NCBI RefSeq assembly: GCF_013085345.1
Contig: NZ_JABFAJ010000020.1
Span: 1-57,603 of the forward strand
Reading direction: 5' to 3'
Length of the DNA stretch: 57,603 nt
Origin: Isoptericola sediminis
Lineage (GTDB): Bacteria; Actinomycetota; Actinomycetes; Actinomycetales; Cellulomonadaceae
This document shows positions 17,019 to 25,400 of the stretch, one piece after another (the stretch's first letter is position 1; the number at the start of each line of letters is the position of its first letter). The position numbers and the translations under genes are program-made. A model generated the notes under the pieces. That model was not told where the DNA came from and made no database searches. It worked only from the letters and a program-made list of their open reading frames with translations.

Positions 17019-18187
17019 CGGAGGTCCTCCCCGGAGTTCGTGGTGGGCGAGCCGGTGGACGGTCGCGCGGGTGGGGTCGGCGGTGGCGAGGGGATACCGG
17101 ACCCGGCCGGTGCCCCCGGCGGGGTGGGCGGCATCCGGACGCCGCCCGGTGCACCGGCGGCCCGTGCCTCGGCGAGCAGGCGCTTGGTGTGCTTGCGGCT
17201 CACCTTCGACTGCTTCGGCCCGGCGGTGGAGATCCGCTGCGTCACCAGGAAGTTGACCATGCCGATCATGACGATGAGGAGGAACAGCAGCCAGGCGACC
17301 GCGGCGGCGCGGCCGAAGTTCTTCTGGTTGCCCCACGCGACGTCGTAGAGGTACACGACCGTGGTCATCCAGTCACGGTTGGGGCCGCCGAGACCACCGG
17401 CGTCGTACATGCGGACCTCGTCGAAGATCTGCATGCCGCCGACGGTCGAGGTGATGACCACGAAGATGATGGTGGCGCGGATCTGCGGGACCGTGACCGA
17501 GAAGAACTGGCGGACGCGGCCGGCGCCGTCGATGACGGCCGCCTCGTACAGGTCGCGGGGCACGGCCTGCATCGCGGCCAGGAAGATGAGGGTGTTGTAG
17601 CCGGTCCAGCGGTAGTTGACCATCGTCGCGATCGCGACGTGGCTGGCCAGCCGGTCACCGTGCCAGGCGATCGGCTCGAGTCCGACGAGCCCGATCAGCT
17701 CGTTGATGAAGCCGTACTGGTCGGCGAAGAGGCGGCCGAAGATCATCGAGATCGCGACGGGGGCGACGATGAACGGCACGAGCACGCCCATGCGCCAGAA
17801 GGTCGCCGCGCGCAGGTTCTGGTCGAGCAGGGCGGCGATGGTGATCGCCATGATGACCTGCGGGACCGAGGAGAGCAGGAAGATCGAGAACGTGTTGCCG
17901 ACGGACTTCCAGAAGGTCGGCTGCTGCAGCACGTCGACGTAGTTCTGCATGCCGACGAAGTCACCCTGACCGCCCAGGAGGTTCCACTCGTAGACCGACA
18001 CCACGGCGGTGTAGCCCAGCGGGAACAGCCCGACGACGGCGAAGAGCAGGAAGAACGGCGAGATGTACAGGTAGGGGGAGACCTTGACGTCCAGTCGGCC
18101 GAGCCGCTGGGAGAACCCGATGCGCCGCGACGGGCGGTCGGGGTTGCCGCGCGAGTGCGCTGGCCGGGTGGGGGACATGAGGGCCAT
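17015..18187 (-). CDS. cebF: Cellobiose ABC importer permease CebF
   Basis: The MalF-type permease of 390 residues has a cytoplasmic N-terminus, then six membrane segments with the EAA loop YEAAVIDGAGRVRQFFSVTVP. The C-terminal 60 residues or so are an unusual Pro/Ala/Gly-rich tail (PPTPPGAPAGSG) beyond the last helix. ATG at 18187 is chosen over further upstream codons because AGGA lies nine bases before it; MALMSP therefore begins the protein. It pairs with CebG to form the channel. Two hairpins separate it from the binding-protein gene. Confidence 0.92.
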   Translation of the reverse strand: MALMSPTRPAHSRGNPDRPSRRIGFSQRLGRLDVKVSPYLYISPFFLLFAVVGLFPLGYTAVVSVYEWNLLGGQGDFVGMQNYVDVLQQPTFWKSVGNTFSIFLLSSVPQVIMAITIAALLDQNLRAATFWRMGVLVPFIVAPVAISMIFGRLFADQYGFINELIGLVGLEPIAWHGDRLASHVAIATMVNYRWTGYNTLIFLAAMQAVPRDLYEAAVIDGAGRVRQFFSVTVPQIRATIIFVVITSTVGGMQIFDEVRMYDAGGLGGPNRDWMTTVVYLYDVAWGNQKNFGRAAAVAWLLFLLIVMIGMVNFLVTQRISTAGPKQSKVSRKHTKRLLAEARAAGAPGGVRMPPTPPGAPAGSGIPSPPPTPPARPSTGSPTTNSGEDLR

Positions 18188-18228
18188 GAGGTGATTCCTG
18201 TACGTCTCTCCGGTGGGGGCGGACACGT

Positions 18229-18264
18229 GTCGGGCCGGTCGCCGGGGTCGGCGACCGGCCCGAC
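18229..18264 (-). other. Intercistronic stem-loop 1 between cebE and cebF
   Basis: Perfect 15-bp arms, GTCGGGCCGGTCGCC and its complement, enclose a 6-base loop. It lies upstream of the cebF ribosome site and after the cebE stop. It probably partly terminates transcription or protects the cebE mRNA. Confidence 0.8.
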
Positions 18265-18275
18265 AGGGTGGTGAG

Positions 18276-18305
18276 GGAGGGTGACGGACGGGCCCGTCAC
18301 CCTCC
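18276..18305 (-). other. Intercistronic stem-loop 2 between cebE and cebF
   Basis: Perfect 12-bp arms, GGAGGGTGACGG and its complement, enclose a 6-base loop. It begins about 12 bases after the cebE stop and is in tandem with the hairpin at 18229-18264. Confidence 0.8.
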
Positions 18306-18316
18306 GGCGGGTCGGA

Positions 18317-19645
18317 TCAGAGACCCAGCTCGTTCACGGAGGCGACCGTGGTCTCCCACGACTTCTCCGGGTCCTCACCGTTCAGGTCGACACGGCTGAG
18401 ACCGTTCTGGACCTCCTGGTGGATGGAGAAGTAGTTCGGCCCCTTGTACACGGCACCGTCGATGGCCTGCGCCCGCGAGGTGAAGATCTCGCCGGCCGGG
18501 GCCTCGCTCATGAAGTCGTTGACGAAGGTCTGGACCTCCTCGGACTCCTGCGCCTCGACCTGCGAGGGGAAGGTGCCGGCCTCGGTGAAGGCCTGCGTCT
18601 GGACCTCGGGCGAGGTCAGCCACGCGGCGAGCTCCTGAGCGGCCTCGACGTTCTCGCCGGAGGCGGGCACGGTCAGGAACGAGCCGCCCCAGTTGCCGCC
18701 GCCGCCCGGGAAGACGTCAGCGATGTCCCAGCCCTCGACGTTGCCGGCGTTCTGCTCGATCGGACCGGTCATCCAGGAGGGGCAGAGCATGGTGGCGAAG
18801 GCGTCGTTCTGGAAGCCGGCCGACCAGTCGTCGCCCCACTGCTCCAGACCGGCGGACAGCTTGTCGTCGACCGAGGCCGCGAGGACCTGGTCGTACAGGT
18901 CCTTCACCTCGGTGTTGGAGGCGATGTCCTTGGGCTCCCCGGTCTCCGGGTCCTCGTAGGCGGCCTCGACCTGGTTGATCATGCCCTGGTAGGTGGCGAC
19001 GGCACCGTCGAACCAGGCGTTGCCCGTGGCCTCCTGGTACTCCTTGCCGGCGTCGAAGTAGCTCTCCCAGGTCGCGCCGTCGCCGCCGAGCCACTCGGCG
19101 AACTCCTCGCGGTCCGACGGGAGGCCGGCGGCCTCCATCAGGTCGGAGCGGTAGCAGATGGCCTCCGGGCCGATGTCGGTGCCGTAGCCGATGAGCTTGC
19201 CGTCGGGCGTGGTGGCCTGCTCGACCTTCCAGTCCACCCAGCGACCGTCGATGGCCGGCATCTCGGCGAAGAGGTCCGGGTACTGCATGAACTCCGAGAG
19301 CCAGTCGACCTCGACGGCCTCGATGTCGGCCAGACCCTCGCCACCGGCGGCGAGCTTGGTCGACAGGTTGGTGCGCGCGTCCGCGGCCTCCGCCGCCGTC
19401 GTGTGCTGGACGGTGACGTTCGGGTGCTCCTCCGTGTACTGCGCGAGCAGCTCGTCGGTGTACCCGAAGTTGTTGAAGGTGGCGACGGTGAGGGTGATCT
19501 CCTCGTCGGTCTCGCCGCTGCCCTCCTCGGAGGTGCTCTCCTCGGTGTCGCCCGAGCAGGCGCCGAGGAGGAGGCCGAGGGACGCGATGCCGGCGGTGGC
19601 CGCAGCGAGGCGGCGAGTCCGGCGGGGGCGGGTGCTGCTGAGCAC
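18317..19645 (-). CDS. cebE: Cellobiose-binding lipoprotein CebE
   Basis: It is the extracellular family 1 solute-binding protein that captures cello-oligosaccharides and delivers them to CebFG. The 442 residues begin with an Arg-rich signal peptide (RPRRTRRLAAATAG) and lipobox LGAC, so the mature protein is anchored by a lipidated Cys. An acidic Ser/Glu/Thr linker follows, then the two-lobed binding domain. Many Trp/Tyr/Phe residues (NFGYTDE, WVDWKVEQ, GGGGNWGG) could stack on glucose rings. GTG at 19645 is preceded by AAGGGA. The promoter region holds three CebR-like operators. It is the first gene of the operon. Confidence 0.93.
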   Translation of the reverse strand: MLSSTRPRRTRRLAAATAGIASLGLLLGACSGDTEESTSEEGSGETDEEITLTVATFNNFGYTDELLAQYTEEHPNVTVQHTTAAEAADARTNLSTKLAAGGEGLADIEAVEVDWLSEFMQYPDLFAEMPAIDGRWVDWKVEQATTPDGKLIGYGTDIGPEAICYRSDLMEAAGLPSDREEFAEWLGGDGATWESYFDAGKEYQEATGNAWFDGAVATYQGMINQVEAAYEDPETGEPKDIASNTEVKDLYDQVLAASVDDKLSAGLEQWGDDWSAGFQNDAFATMLCPSWMTGPIEQNAGNVEGWDIADVFPGGGGNWGGSFLTVPASGENVEAAQELAAWLTSPEVQTQAFTEAGTFPSQVEAQESEEVQTFVNDFMSEAPAGEIFTSRAQAIDGAVYKGPNYFSIHQEVQNGLSRVDLNGEDPEKSWETTVASVNELGL

Positions 19646-19683
19646 GGTGACTCCCTTGTCTGGTTCGATCGGTGTCGGACGCT

Positions 19684-19697
19684 TTGGGAGCGCGACC
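19684..19697. promoter_or_regulatory. Degenerate CebR-like operator
   Basis: TGGGAGCGCGACCA matches TGGGAGCGCTCCCA at 12 of 14 positions. It lies about 40 bases upstream of the cebE start. Confidence 0.55.
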
Positions 19698-19710
19698 ACC
19701 TCGATGAGGA

Positions 19711-19724
19711 TGGTAGCGCTTCCA
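19711..19724. promoter_or_regulatory. CebR-like operator near cebE
   Basis: TGGTAGCGCTTCCA is palindromic except at one symmetrical pair and matches the CebR consensus at 12 of 14 positions. At about 66 bases before the cebE start it is well placed to block the proximal promoter. Confidence 0.8.
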
Positions 19725-19833
19725 CGACCAGGAGTGATGCTTCCGTCACCAGCGCCTCCGCGTCAAGCCGCCGGGGCGGACGTTGTCGGACGGTGACGTG
19801 TCGTCCACGCGTCTCCGCAGGTCAGAGGCGGTA

Positions 19834-19847
19834 TGGGAGCGCTCCCG
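19834..19847. promoter_or_regulatory. Best CebR-like operator, distal to cebE
   Basis: TGGGAGCGCTCCCG matches the CebR/CelR consensus at 13 of 14 positions, with a perfect GGGAGCGCTCCC core. It lies about 190 bases upstream of cebE. Looping with the proximal sites is possible. Confidence 0.82.
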
Positions 19848-19921
19848 TTATGAAAGTGTGACGCGTCATCCCATGCCGTGGGCCGTGCAGCGGTGGCGGT
19901 CGGGCGACCCCCCGGGGGCGG

Positions 19922-20422
19922 TCAGCCCCGGGCCAGCCAGTCCCGAGCGGCCTGGGCCTCGGCCTCCAGGGCCCGCCGCACGGCACTCGCGGCAGCCTCC
20001 TCGACGGCCGCGGCGAACAGCGGGACCGAGGCGTGCACCTCGCCCTCGACGACGTGCCGGGTCCCGCCGTCCTCGGTCGGGGCGAGCAGCAGCGTGCCGG
20101 TCAGCCGGACCGGTGCGCCCGTGATCTCGACCACCACCGTCCCGACGTACCGGCCGTCCACGGGGGCCTCCCACGCCTCGGCCTGCCGGATCTCCAGCTG
20201 GTCGCCGACGACGTGACGGAGCTGGGAGGGGATCACGTCGGTGGGCACCGTGCGACGCAGGGAGAGGGTGAACCCGGCATGGTGCGAACCGGACAGGTCG
20301 ACCACCGTCGCGGCCGCGGCGCCACGGTCCTGGGACCGCCAGCGCAGGAACTCCGGGTCGCTCAGCGCGGCGGCCACGGCAGTCGTCTCCGCCGCGTAGG
20401 TCAGCTCCACCGTCAGGTGCAC
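19922..20422 (-). CDS. DUF2505 family protein
   Basis: The cytoplasmic protein has 166 residues. The alternation of strands, with HLTVELTYAA at the start, DLSGSHHAGFTLSLRRTVP in the middle and a long C-terminal helix (EEAAASAVRRALEAEAQAARDWL), resembles the SRPBCC-type fold of DUF2505. Its function is unknown; such folds bind hydrophobic ligands. A GTG at 20428 is the longest start, but TAGGGT at 20429-20434 directly abuts it, and the next GTG at 20422 stands 6 bases away, the spacing seen for leaderless genes across this window. I therefore use 20422. It is divergent from the PdtaS kinase. Confidence 0.85.
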   Translation of the reverse strand: MHLTVELTYAAETTAVAAALSDPEFLRWRSQDRGAAAATVVDLSGSHHAGFTLSLRRTVPTDVIPSQLRHVVGDQLEIRQAEAWEAPVDGRYVGTVVVEITGAPVRLTGTLLLAPTEDGGTRHVVEGEVHASVPLFAAAVEEAAASAVRRALEAEAQAARDWLARG

Positions 20423-20428
20423 GTCCAC

Positions 20429-20434
20429 ACCCTA
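20429..20434 (-). promoter_or_regulatory. -10 box of leaderless DUF2505 promoter
   Basis: TAGGGT lies 6 bases before the GTG at 20422. It faces away from the matching TAGGGT of pdtaS 30 bases off, so the two promoters share a short divergent region. Confidence 0.6.
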
Positions 20435-20463
20435 CCGGCGCCGCCCGGGCCGGTGCGTGCCCG

Positions 20464-20469
20464 TAGGGT
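20464..20469 (+). promoter_or_regulatory. -10 box of leaderless pdtaS promoter
   Basis: TAGGGT lies 7 bases before the GTG at 20477. Confidence 0.6.
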
Positions 20470-20476
20470 GGTGGGC

Positions 20477-21961
20477 GTGTCCGCCATGAGTGACCTGATC
20501 GCCGAGCACGCCGACCTCCACGAGGGTGACGGCGAGTGGCTCCACCTGCTCGTGGGGGACTGGCAGATCGTCTCCGACCTGGCGTTCGCGGACCTGGTCC
20601 TGTGGCTGCCCACGCGGGACGGACGGTTCGTCGCCGTGGCGCAGTGCCGCCCGAGCACGGGTGCCACCGTCCACTACGACGACGTCGTGGGCTCCTTCGC
20701 CCCGGACGGCCAGACGGCGCAGCTCGTCGCGGCGATGACGGAGGCCCGCGCGCAACGCTCGCGCGAGCCGCGCTGGTTCGGTGCCTACGCCGTGCGGGAG
20801 GAAGCCGTCCCCGTCGTCCACGACGGCCGGGCCGTCGCCGTCGTCGCCCGCCAGACCAACCTCGGCTCGGGGCGCACCCCGAGCCGGCTGGAGCTCAACT
20901 ACGTCGAGTCGGCCGACGACCTGCTGGCGATGATCGGACGCGGCGAGTACCCCTCGCGCAACGCCGCCACGGGCCCGCGCCGTGGCGCACCGCGCGTCGG
21001 GGACGGGTTGATCCGGCTCAACTCCGAGGGCGAGGTGCTGTACGCCAGCCCCAACGCGCTCTCGTGCTTCCACCGCCTCGGCGTCATCGGGCCCCTCGTG
21101 GGCCAGTCGCTGATCGAGGTCACCGCCGGGATCGTGGAGCAGCAGAACACCGTCGACGAGTCGCTGCCCCTGGTGGTGATGGGGCGCGCCCCCTGGCGGA
21201 CCGACATCGAGGCGGGTCGGGTCGCCCTGTCGCTGCGGGCGCTGCCCCTGACCGACCACGGCCAGCGCATCGGGGCGGTCCTGCTCTGCCGTGACGTCTC
21301 CGAGCTGCGGCGCCGTGAGCGCGAGCTCATGACCAAGGACGCCACGATCCGCGAGATCCACCACCGGGTGAAGAACAACCTCGCCACCGTGGCGGCGCTG
21401 CTGCGGCTCCAGGCGCGCCGGATGGACGTGCCCGAGGCGCGGGCGGCCCTGGAGGAGGCGATGCGGCGTGTGGCGACGATCTCCCTGGTGCACGAGTCGT
21501 TGTCGCAGAACCTCGACGAGCAGGTCGGTCTGGACGACATGCTCAAGCGCGCGCTGCGCATGGCGGCCGACGTCGCCTCGACCCACACCTCGGTGCACAC
21601 CGCCCAGCAGGGGTCCTTCGGGATGATCCCGGCCCAGGACGCCACGCCGCTGGCGCTCGTGCTCACCGAGCTCGTGACGAACGCGGTCGAGCACGCCTTC
21701 CCCGACCGCGAGTCCGGCACCGTGTGGATCGACGTCCGCCGCGACGGGGCCACGCTGAGCGTGGTCGTCGCCGACGACGGTGTGGGGATGCAGGGTGGGA
21801 TCGACCAGCTCGGCCGCTCCTCGCGCAGCGGGCTGGGTTCCCAGATCGTCAGGACCCTGGTCACCAACGAGCTGCGGGGCACGATCGACTGGCGGCCGCG
21901 GGACGGGGGCGGGACGGAGGTCGTGCTCGACGTGGAGCTGCGGGAGGAGTCCCACCGCTGA
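20477..21961 (+). CDS. pdtaS: PdtaS-type cytosolic sensor histidine kinase
   Basis: It is a soluble 494-residue kinase with an N-terminal GAF-like domain (about 10-135), a PAS domain (about 165-275), a HisKA_2 dimerisation helix with the phospho-acceptor His in EIHHRVKNNL near 293, and a C-terminal HWE/HisKA_2-type ATPase (TELVTNAVEHAF, then VADDGVGM). In mycobacteria PdtaS phosphorylates the ANTAR anti-terminator PdtaR; no pdtaR is in this window. GTG at 20477 is preferred over ATG at 20486 because VSAMSDLIAEH aligns with the N-terminus of the mycobacterial protein and TAGGGT sits 7 bases upstream. It converges on whiB1 through a shared terminator. Confidence 0.93.
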   Translation: MSAMSDLIAEHADLHEGDGEWLHLLVGDWQIVSDLAFADLVLWLPTRDGRFVAVAQCRPSTGATVHYDDVVGSFAPDGQTAQLVAAMTEARAQRSREPRWFGAYAVREEAVPVVHDGRAVAVVARQTNLGSGRTPSRLELNYVESADDLLAMIGRGEYPSRNAATGPRRGAPRVGDGLIRLNSEGEVLYASPNALSCFHRLGVIGPLVGQSLIEVTAGIVEQQNTVDESLPLVVMGRAPWRTDIEAGRVALSLRALPLTDHGQRIGAVLLCRDVSELRRRERELMTKDATIREIHHRVKNNLATVAALLRLQARRMDVPEARAALEEAMRRVATISLVHESLSQNLDEQVGLDDMLKRALRMAADVASTHTSVHTAQQGSFGMIPAQDATPLALVLTELVTNAVEHAFPDRESGTVWIDVRRDGATLSVVVADDGVGMQGGIDQLGRSSRSGLGSQIVRTLVTNELRGTIDWRPRDGGGTEVVLDVELREESHR

Positions 21962-22010
21962 CCCGCCGGGTCCGCCGTCGGCGGGGTGCCGCCGCGGTGG
22001 CGGACACGCA

Positions 22011-22045
22011 CGAAGGCCCCCTCACCCGTGGTGAAGGGGCCTTCG
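22011..22045. terminator. Bidirectional terminator between pdtaS and whiB1
   Basis: Arms CGAAGGCCCCCTCACC and GGTGAAGGGGCCTTCG pair at 15 of 16 positions around a 3-base loop. It lies between two converging genes and serves both strands. Confidence 0.88.
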
Positions 22046-22061
22046 TGGCGGTGCGACGTGC

Positions 22062-22310
22062 TCAGCCGGCGCGGCGGGCGCGCGCCGTGCGGCGCTTCAG
22101 GGCCCGGCGCTCGTCCTCGCTCATGCCGCCCCAGACACCGGCGTCCTGACCGGACTCCATGGCCCACTTCAGGCAGGTGTCCACGACGTCGCAACGACGG
22201 CAGACCGCCTTGGCCTCCTCGATCTGCATGAGCGCGGGGCCGGTGTTGCCGATCGGGAAGAAGAGTTCGGGGTCCTCGTCGAGGCAGGCCGCCTGGTGGC
22301 GCCAGTCCAT
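22062..22310 (-). CDS. whiB1: WhiB1/WblE iron-sulfur regulator
   Basis: It is an 82-residue Wbl protein that binds a [4Fe-4S] cluster through Cys9, Cys37, Cys40 and Cys46, followed by the GVWGG turn and a basic C-terminal tail (RRALKRRTARARR) that contacts DNA. WhiB1-type proteins bind region 4 of the principal sigma factor and respond to nitric oxide. The spacing and the ELFFPIG and CLKWAME sequences match WhiB1 rather than WhiB2. ATG has GAGGAG just upstream. The 220-base region upstream is shared with the divergent small membrane-protein gene. Confidence 0.94.
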   Translation of the reverse strand: MDWRHQAACLDEDPELFFPIGNTGPALMQIEEAKAVCRRCDVVDTCLKWAMESGQDAGVWGGMSEDERRALKRRTARARRAG

Positions 22311-22474
22311 GTCATCTCCTCAGTGCTCGTCCCCTGCCGCGGGCGCCCGTCCCGGCGCATGCCGACGGCTGCCCGTCCGGGTCCGGTGTCGTCCAGGGGG
22401 TTCGGAATCTGCCAACAAGACTCACACCTCGTGAACCGCCGCACAAGGGGTTACGCAAAGATTTCTCCGGCGTG

Positions 22475-22487
22475 AACCCTGAGGGTT
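22475..22487. repeat. Short inverted repeat upstream of whiB1
   Basis: AACCCT and AGGGTT flank a single G. It lies between whiB1 and the divergent membrane-protein gene, about 165 bases before whiB1. It could be an operator; nothing else supports it. Confidence 0.35.
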
Positions 22488-22490
22488 TCA

Positions 22491-25400
22491 TCACACTGCA
22501 CAACGGGCCTGGTCAGCCTTATCATCGCCACGATGCCCGCCTCCGACGCCCCCTCCGACCCGGCTGACGCCGGTCCCTCGTCGCGTCCTCCGCGGGCCCT
22601 GGTCGCGGTCGTCGGCGTGGTCGGTCTCGAGGTCCTGGCGATGGTGGTCTTCGCCGGCGCGATGGTCGTCGACCTCGTGCGAGGTCGGTCCGTCAGCCTC
22701 GGGATCAGCCTCTTCGCGGTGGCGTTCTTCCTCGCGTTGGCGTGGTTCCTGGCCTGGGCCTCGCGTGCGCTGTGGCAGGGACGTCGAGGCGGCCGCTCGC
22801 CCGTCGCCGGCTGGCAGATCTTCCAGGGGCTGCTCGGCATCGCGCTGCTCACCAGCGGGTCCGTCGCCGCGACGCTCGGCGGGGTGCTGATGCTCCTGCT
22901 GGCTGCCGTCGTCCTGGTCTGCCTCATGACGCGGGGGGTCGTCGAGCACACGCTCGGCTGAGCCGTCGGGCTCCGCGTCGATCCGTACCACCTGGACGCA
23001 GACCGCGTGCCCGGCCTGCACCAGGGCACCCCGGCCGGGGCGCGGCGGACCGGGGTCGGCGACCTCCGACACCACGGTGCCCAGCACCTCGTCCGCACCG
23101 CGTTCGCCCGGTGCCAGGACCACCCCGGTCCGCCGGCCACGCAGCTCGGCCAGCACGCCGCGGTGGGCCATCACCGCGCCCTGTGTCGTCGCCGAGGCCA
23201 CGACCGTCAGGCCGTCGTCGACGAGCGCGGCCAGGCGGTCGGCCTCCACCGGGCAGGACTGGGTCACGACGTCGAGGTCGTCGACGACGAGGGTTCCACC
23301 TGCCGCGGTGAGGGACCCCACCAGCTCTCGCACACCCACCGAGGTGCGGCCCGCCGTGGGCGCGTCGCCCGCCGCCGCGCGCACCGCCGGGTCCCGGGAG
23401 ACGACGCCGGCGAGCCGCCCCGCGGCGGCGAGCGCGCGGGCGACCGTGCACAGCACCGTGCTGCGGCCGGCGCCGCGCGGTCCGACCACCAGCGCGCCCG
23501 CGCCCACGTCCAGGGCGACGGGTTCCGCGGCGTCGCCGCCCAGCCCGACCAGGACGGCCGTACCGGTCGCTCGGCGGTCCCGCCGTGCCAGGTCGAGCTC
23601 CGCCGCGGCGACCTCCGTGGGCAGCGGCAGCACCCGGGGCGTCCGCTCCCCTCCCGACGGTGCGGGGAGTGCCGCCGCCGGGGGGTGGCCCGGGAGCAGC
23701 ACCTGGCACAGCTGTGGTTCGTGGTTCCCCAGCAGGACGGCGCGGCCGGGCGGCCCGCCGGCACCGGCGAACGGCTGCGGCACCCCGAGCATCACCGCCG
23801 TGTGCGGGTCGTTCCCCAGCATCACCACCCGCGGGCCGACACGCGCCGCGAGGCCGCCCACCGTCGCGGAGTCCGCCGTCACCGCGAAGGCCGCCCGTCC
23901 CGCGGCCAGCGCCGTCACCAGCGGGTCCCAGGGGTCGGAGGTCGCCAGCGCGGCGCGCAGCCCGGGGGCGTCGTCGACGAGGACCAGCGTGCGCGACCCG
24001 TCGGCACGGTCGGGAGCGGCCGCGAGGAGCCGCAGGAGCCGCCGCGTCCGGCGCGGGTCGTCGGCGCCGGCCAGGGTGCCGAAGCCCGGATGGTCGGCGA
24101 ACGGTGTGAAGGCCCGGTGGGCCGCGTCCGGCGCGAGGACGTGCACGGACCACCCGCCTGCCAGTGCCGCGTGCGCCAGGGTGGCCAGGACGGTGGTCCG
24201 TCCCGAGCGTGCCGCACCCAGCACGGCGAGGTGGCCGTCGTGCGGCCGCCAGCACGCGAGCAGACGACGTTGCCCGTCCGGGTCGTCGGCGAGCGCCAGC
24301 GGCAGCCGGTCCGGGCCGGGCGGCGGGTCCTCGTCACCGGGCCGGACGTCGTCGGCACCCACCTGGTCCGGCAGCGGCGGCAGCCACGGGGCGGGGCCGG
24401 GCCGGTGCCCGAGCCCGTGGGCGGCGCGGCGCAGGTCCGCCACGAGGTCCGCCACGGGGTCACCGGCGTCGGCGGACCGGTCCGTCCGGACGGGCGGGCT
24501 GTCGTGCCTCCCCGCCGTCCACCCGGTCGGAACCCGTCGCACGGGCCCGGCGGTGCCGTCGCCCCGCGCCCCGGCGTGGGCGCACTGCACCGCGAGCGGC
24601 GGCGCGGAGCCGATGCGCAGGACGGCGCGGCCGGGGTCGCCGACCCGGATGGCCGCGGCCGCCGGGTGCTCGACGACGTCGCGGGAGTCCGCGACGTCCA
24701 CGACGCGCAGGGCGATCCGGGTGGTGACGTTGGCCCGCAGGTCGGCGCTGACGGCACCGGCCGGGCGCTGGGTGGCCAGCACGAGGTGGACACCGAGCGA
24801 ACGCCCCTGCGCGGCGATCCGCAGCAGCCCGGGCAGGAACTCCGGCAGGTCGTCGGCCAGGGCGCGGAACTCGTCGATGACGACGACCAGCCGGGGCAAG
24901 GTCCCGGCCGGCAGGTCGTCCGACGTCGCGACGCCGTGGTCGGCGAGCAGGCGTTCACGGCGACGCAGCTCGGCGCGCAGTCCCGTCAGGGCCCGACCGG
25001 CCAGCCCCGGTTCGAGGTCGGTCACCTGCCCGACCACGTGCGGCAGGTCGGCGCAGCGACCGAAGGAGGCGCCGCCCTTGAAGTCGACGAGCGCGAGGGA
25101 CAGGTCGGCGGGGGAGCGGGTCGCGGCCAGGGCGAGCACCAGCGACTGCAGCAGCTCCGACTTGCCGGCGCCGGTGGTGCCGGCCACGAGCAGGTGCGGA
25201 CCGTCCGCCACGAGGTCCAGGACGACCGGGGTCCCGTCGGCGCCGCGTCCGAGCGGGATCGTCCACCCTCGCGCTCGGGCCCAGCGGGCGGCGGGTTCGG
25301 ATCCGTCCAGCAGGTCGCGCAGCGCGACGGTCGCCGGGATGCGTGGGTCGGTGGGATCGGAGCGGTCGTCGCTCCGGTCGGGGGTGGTCTCCTCACCGAG

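Noticed and set aside
22412-22428. TCAC-N5-GTGA element upstream of whiB1 as a CRP site
   Set aside because: The half-sites are in the outward orientation and only four bases long.
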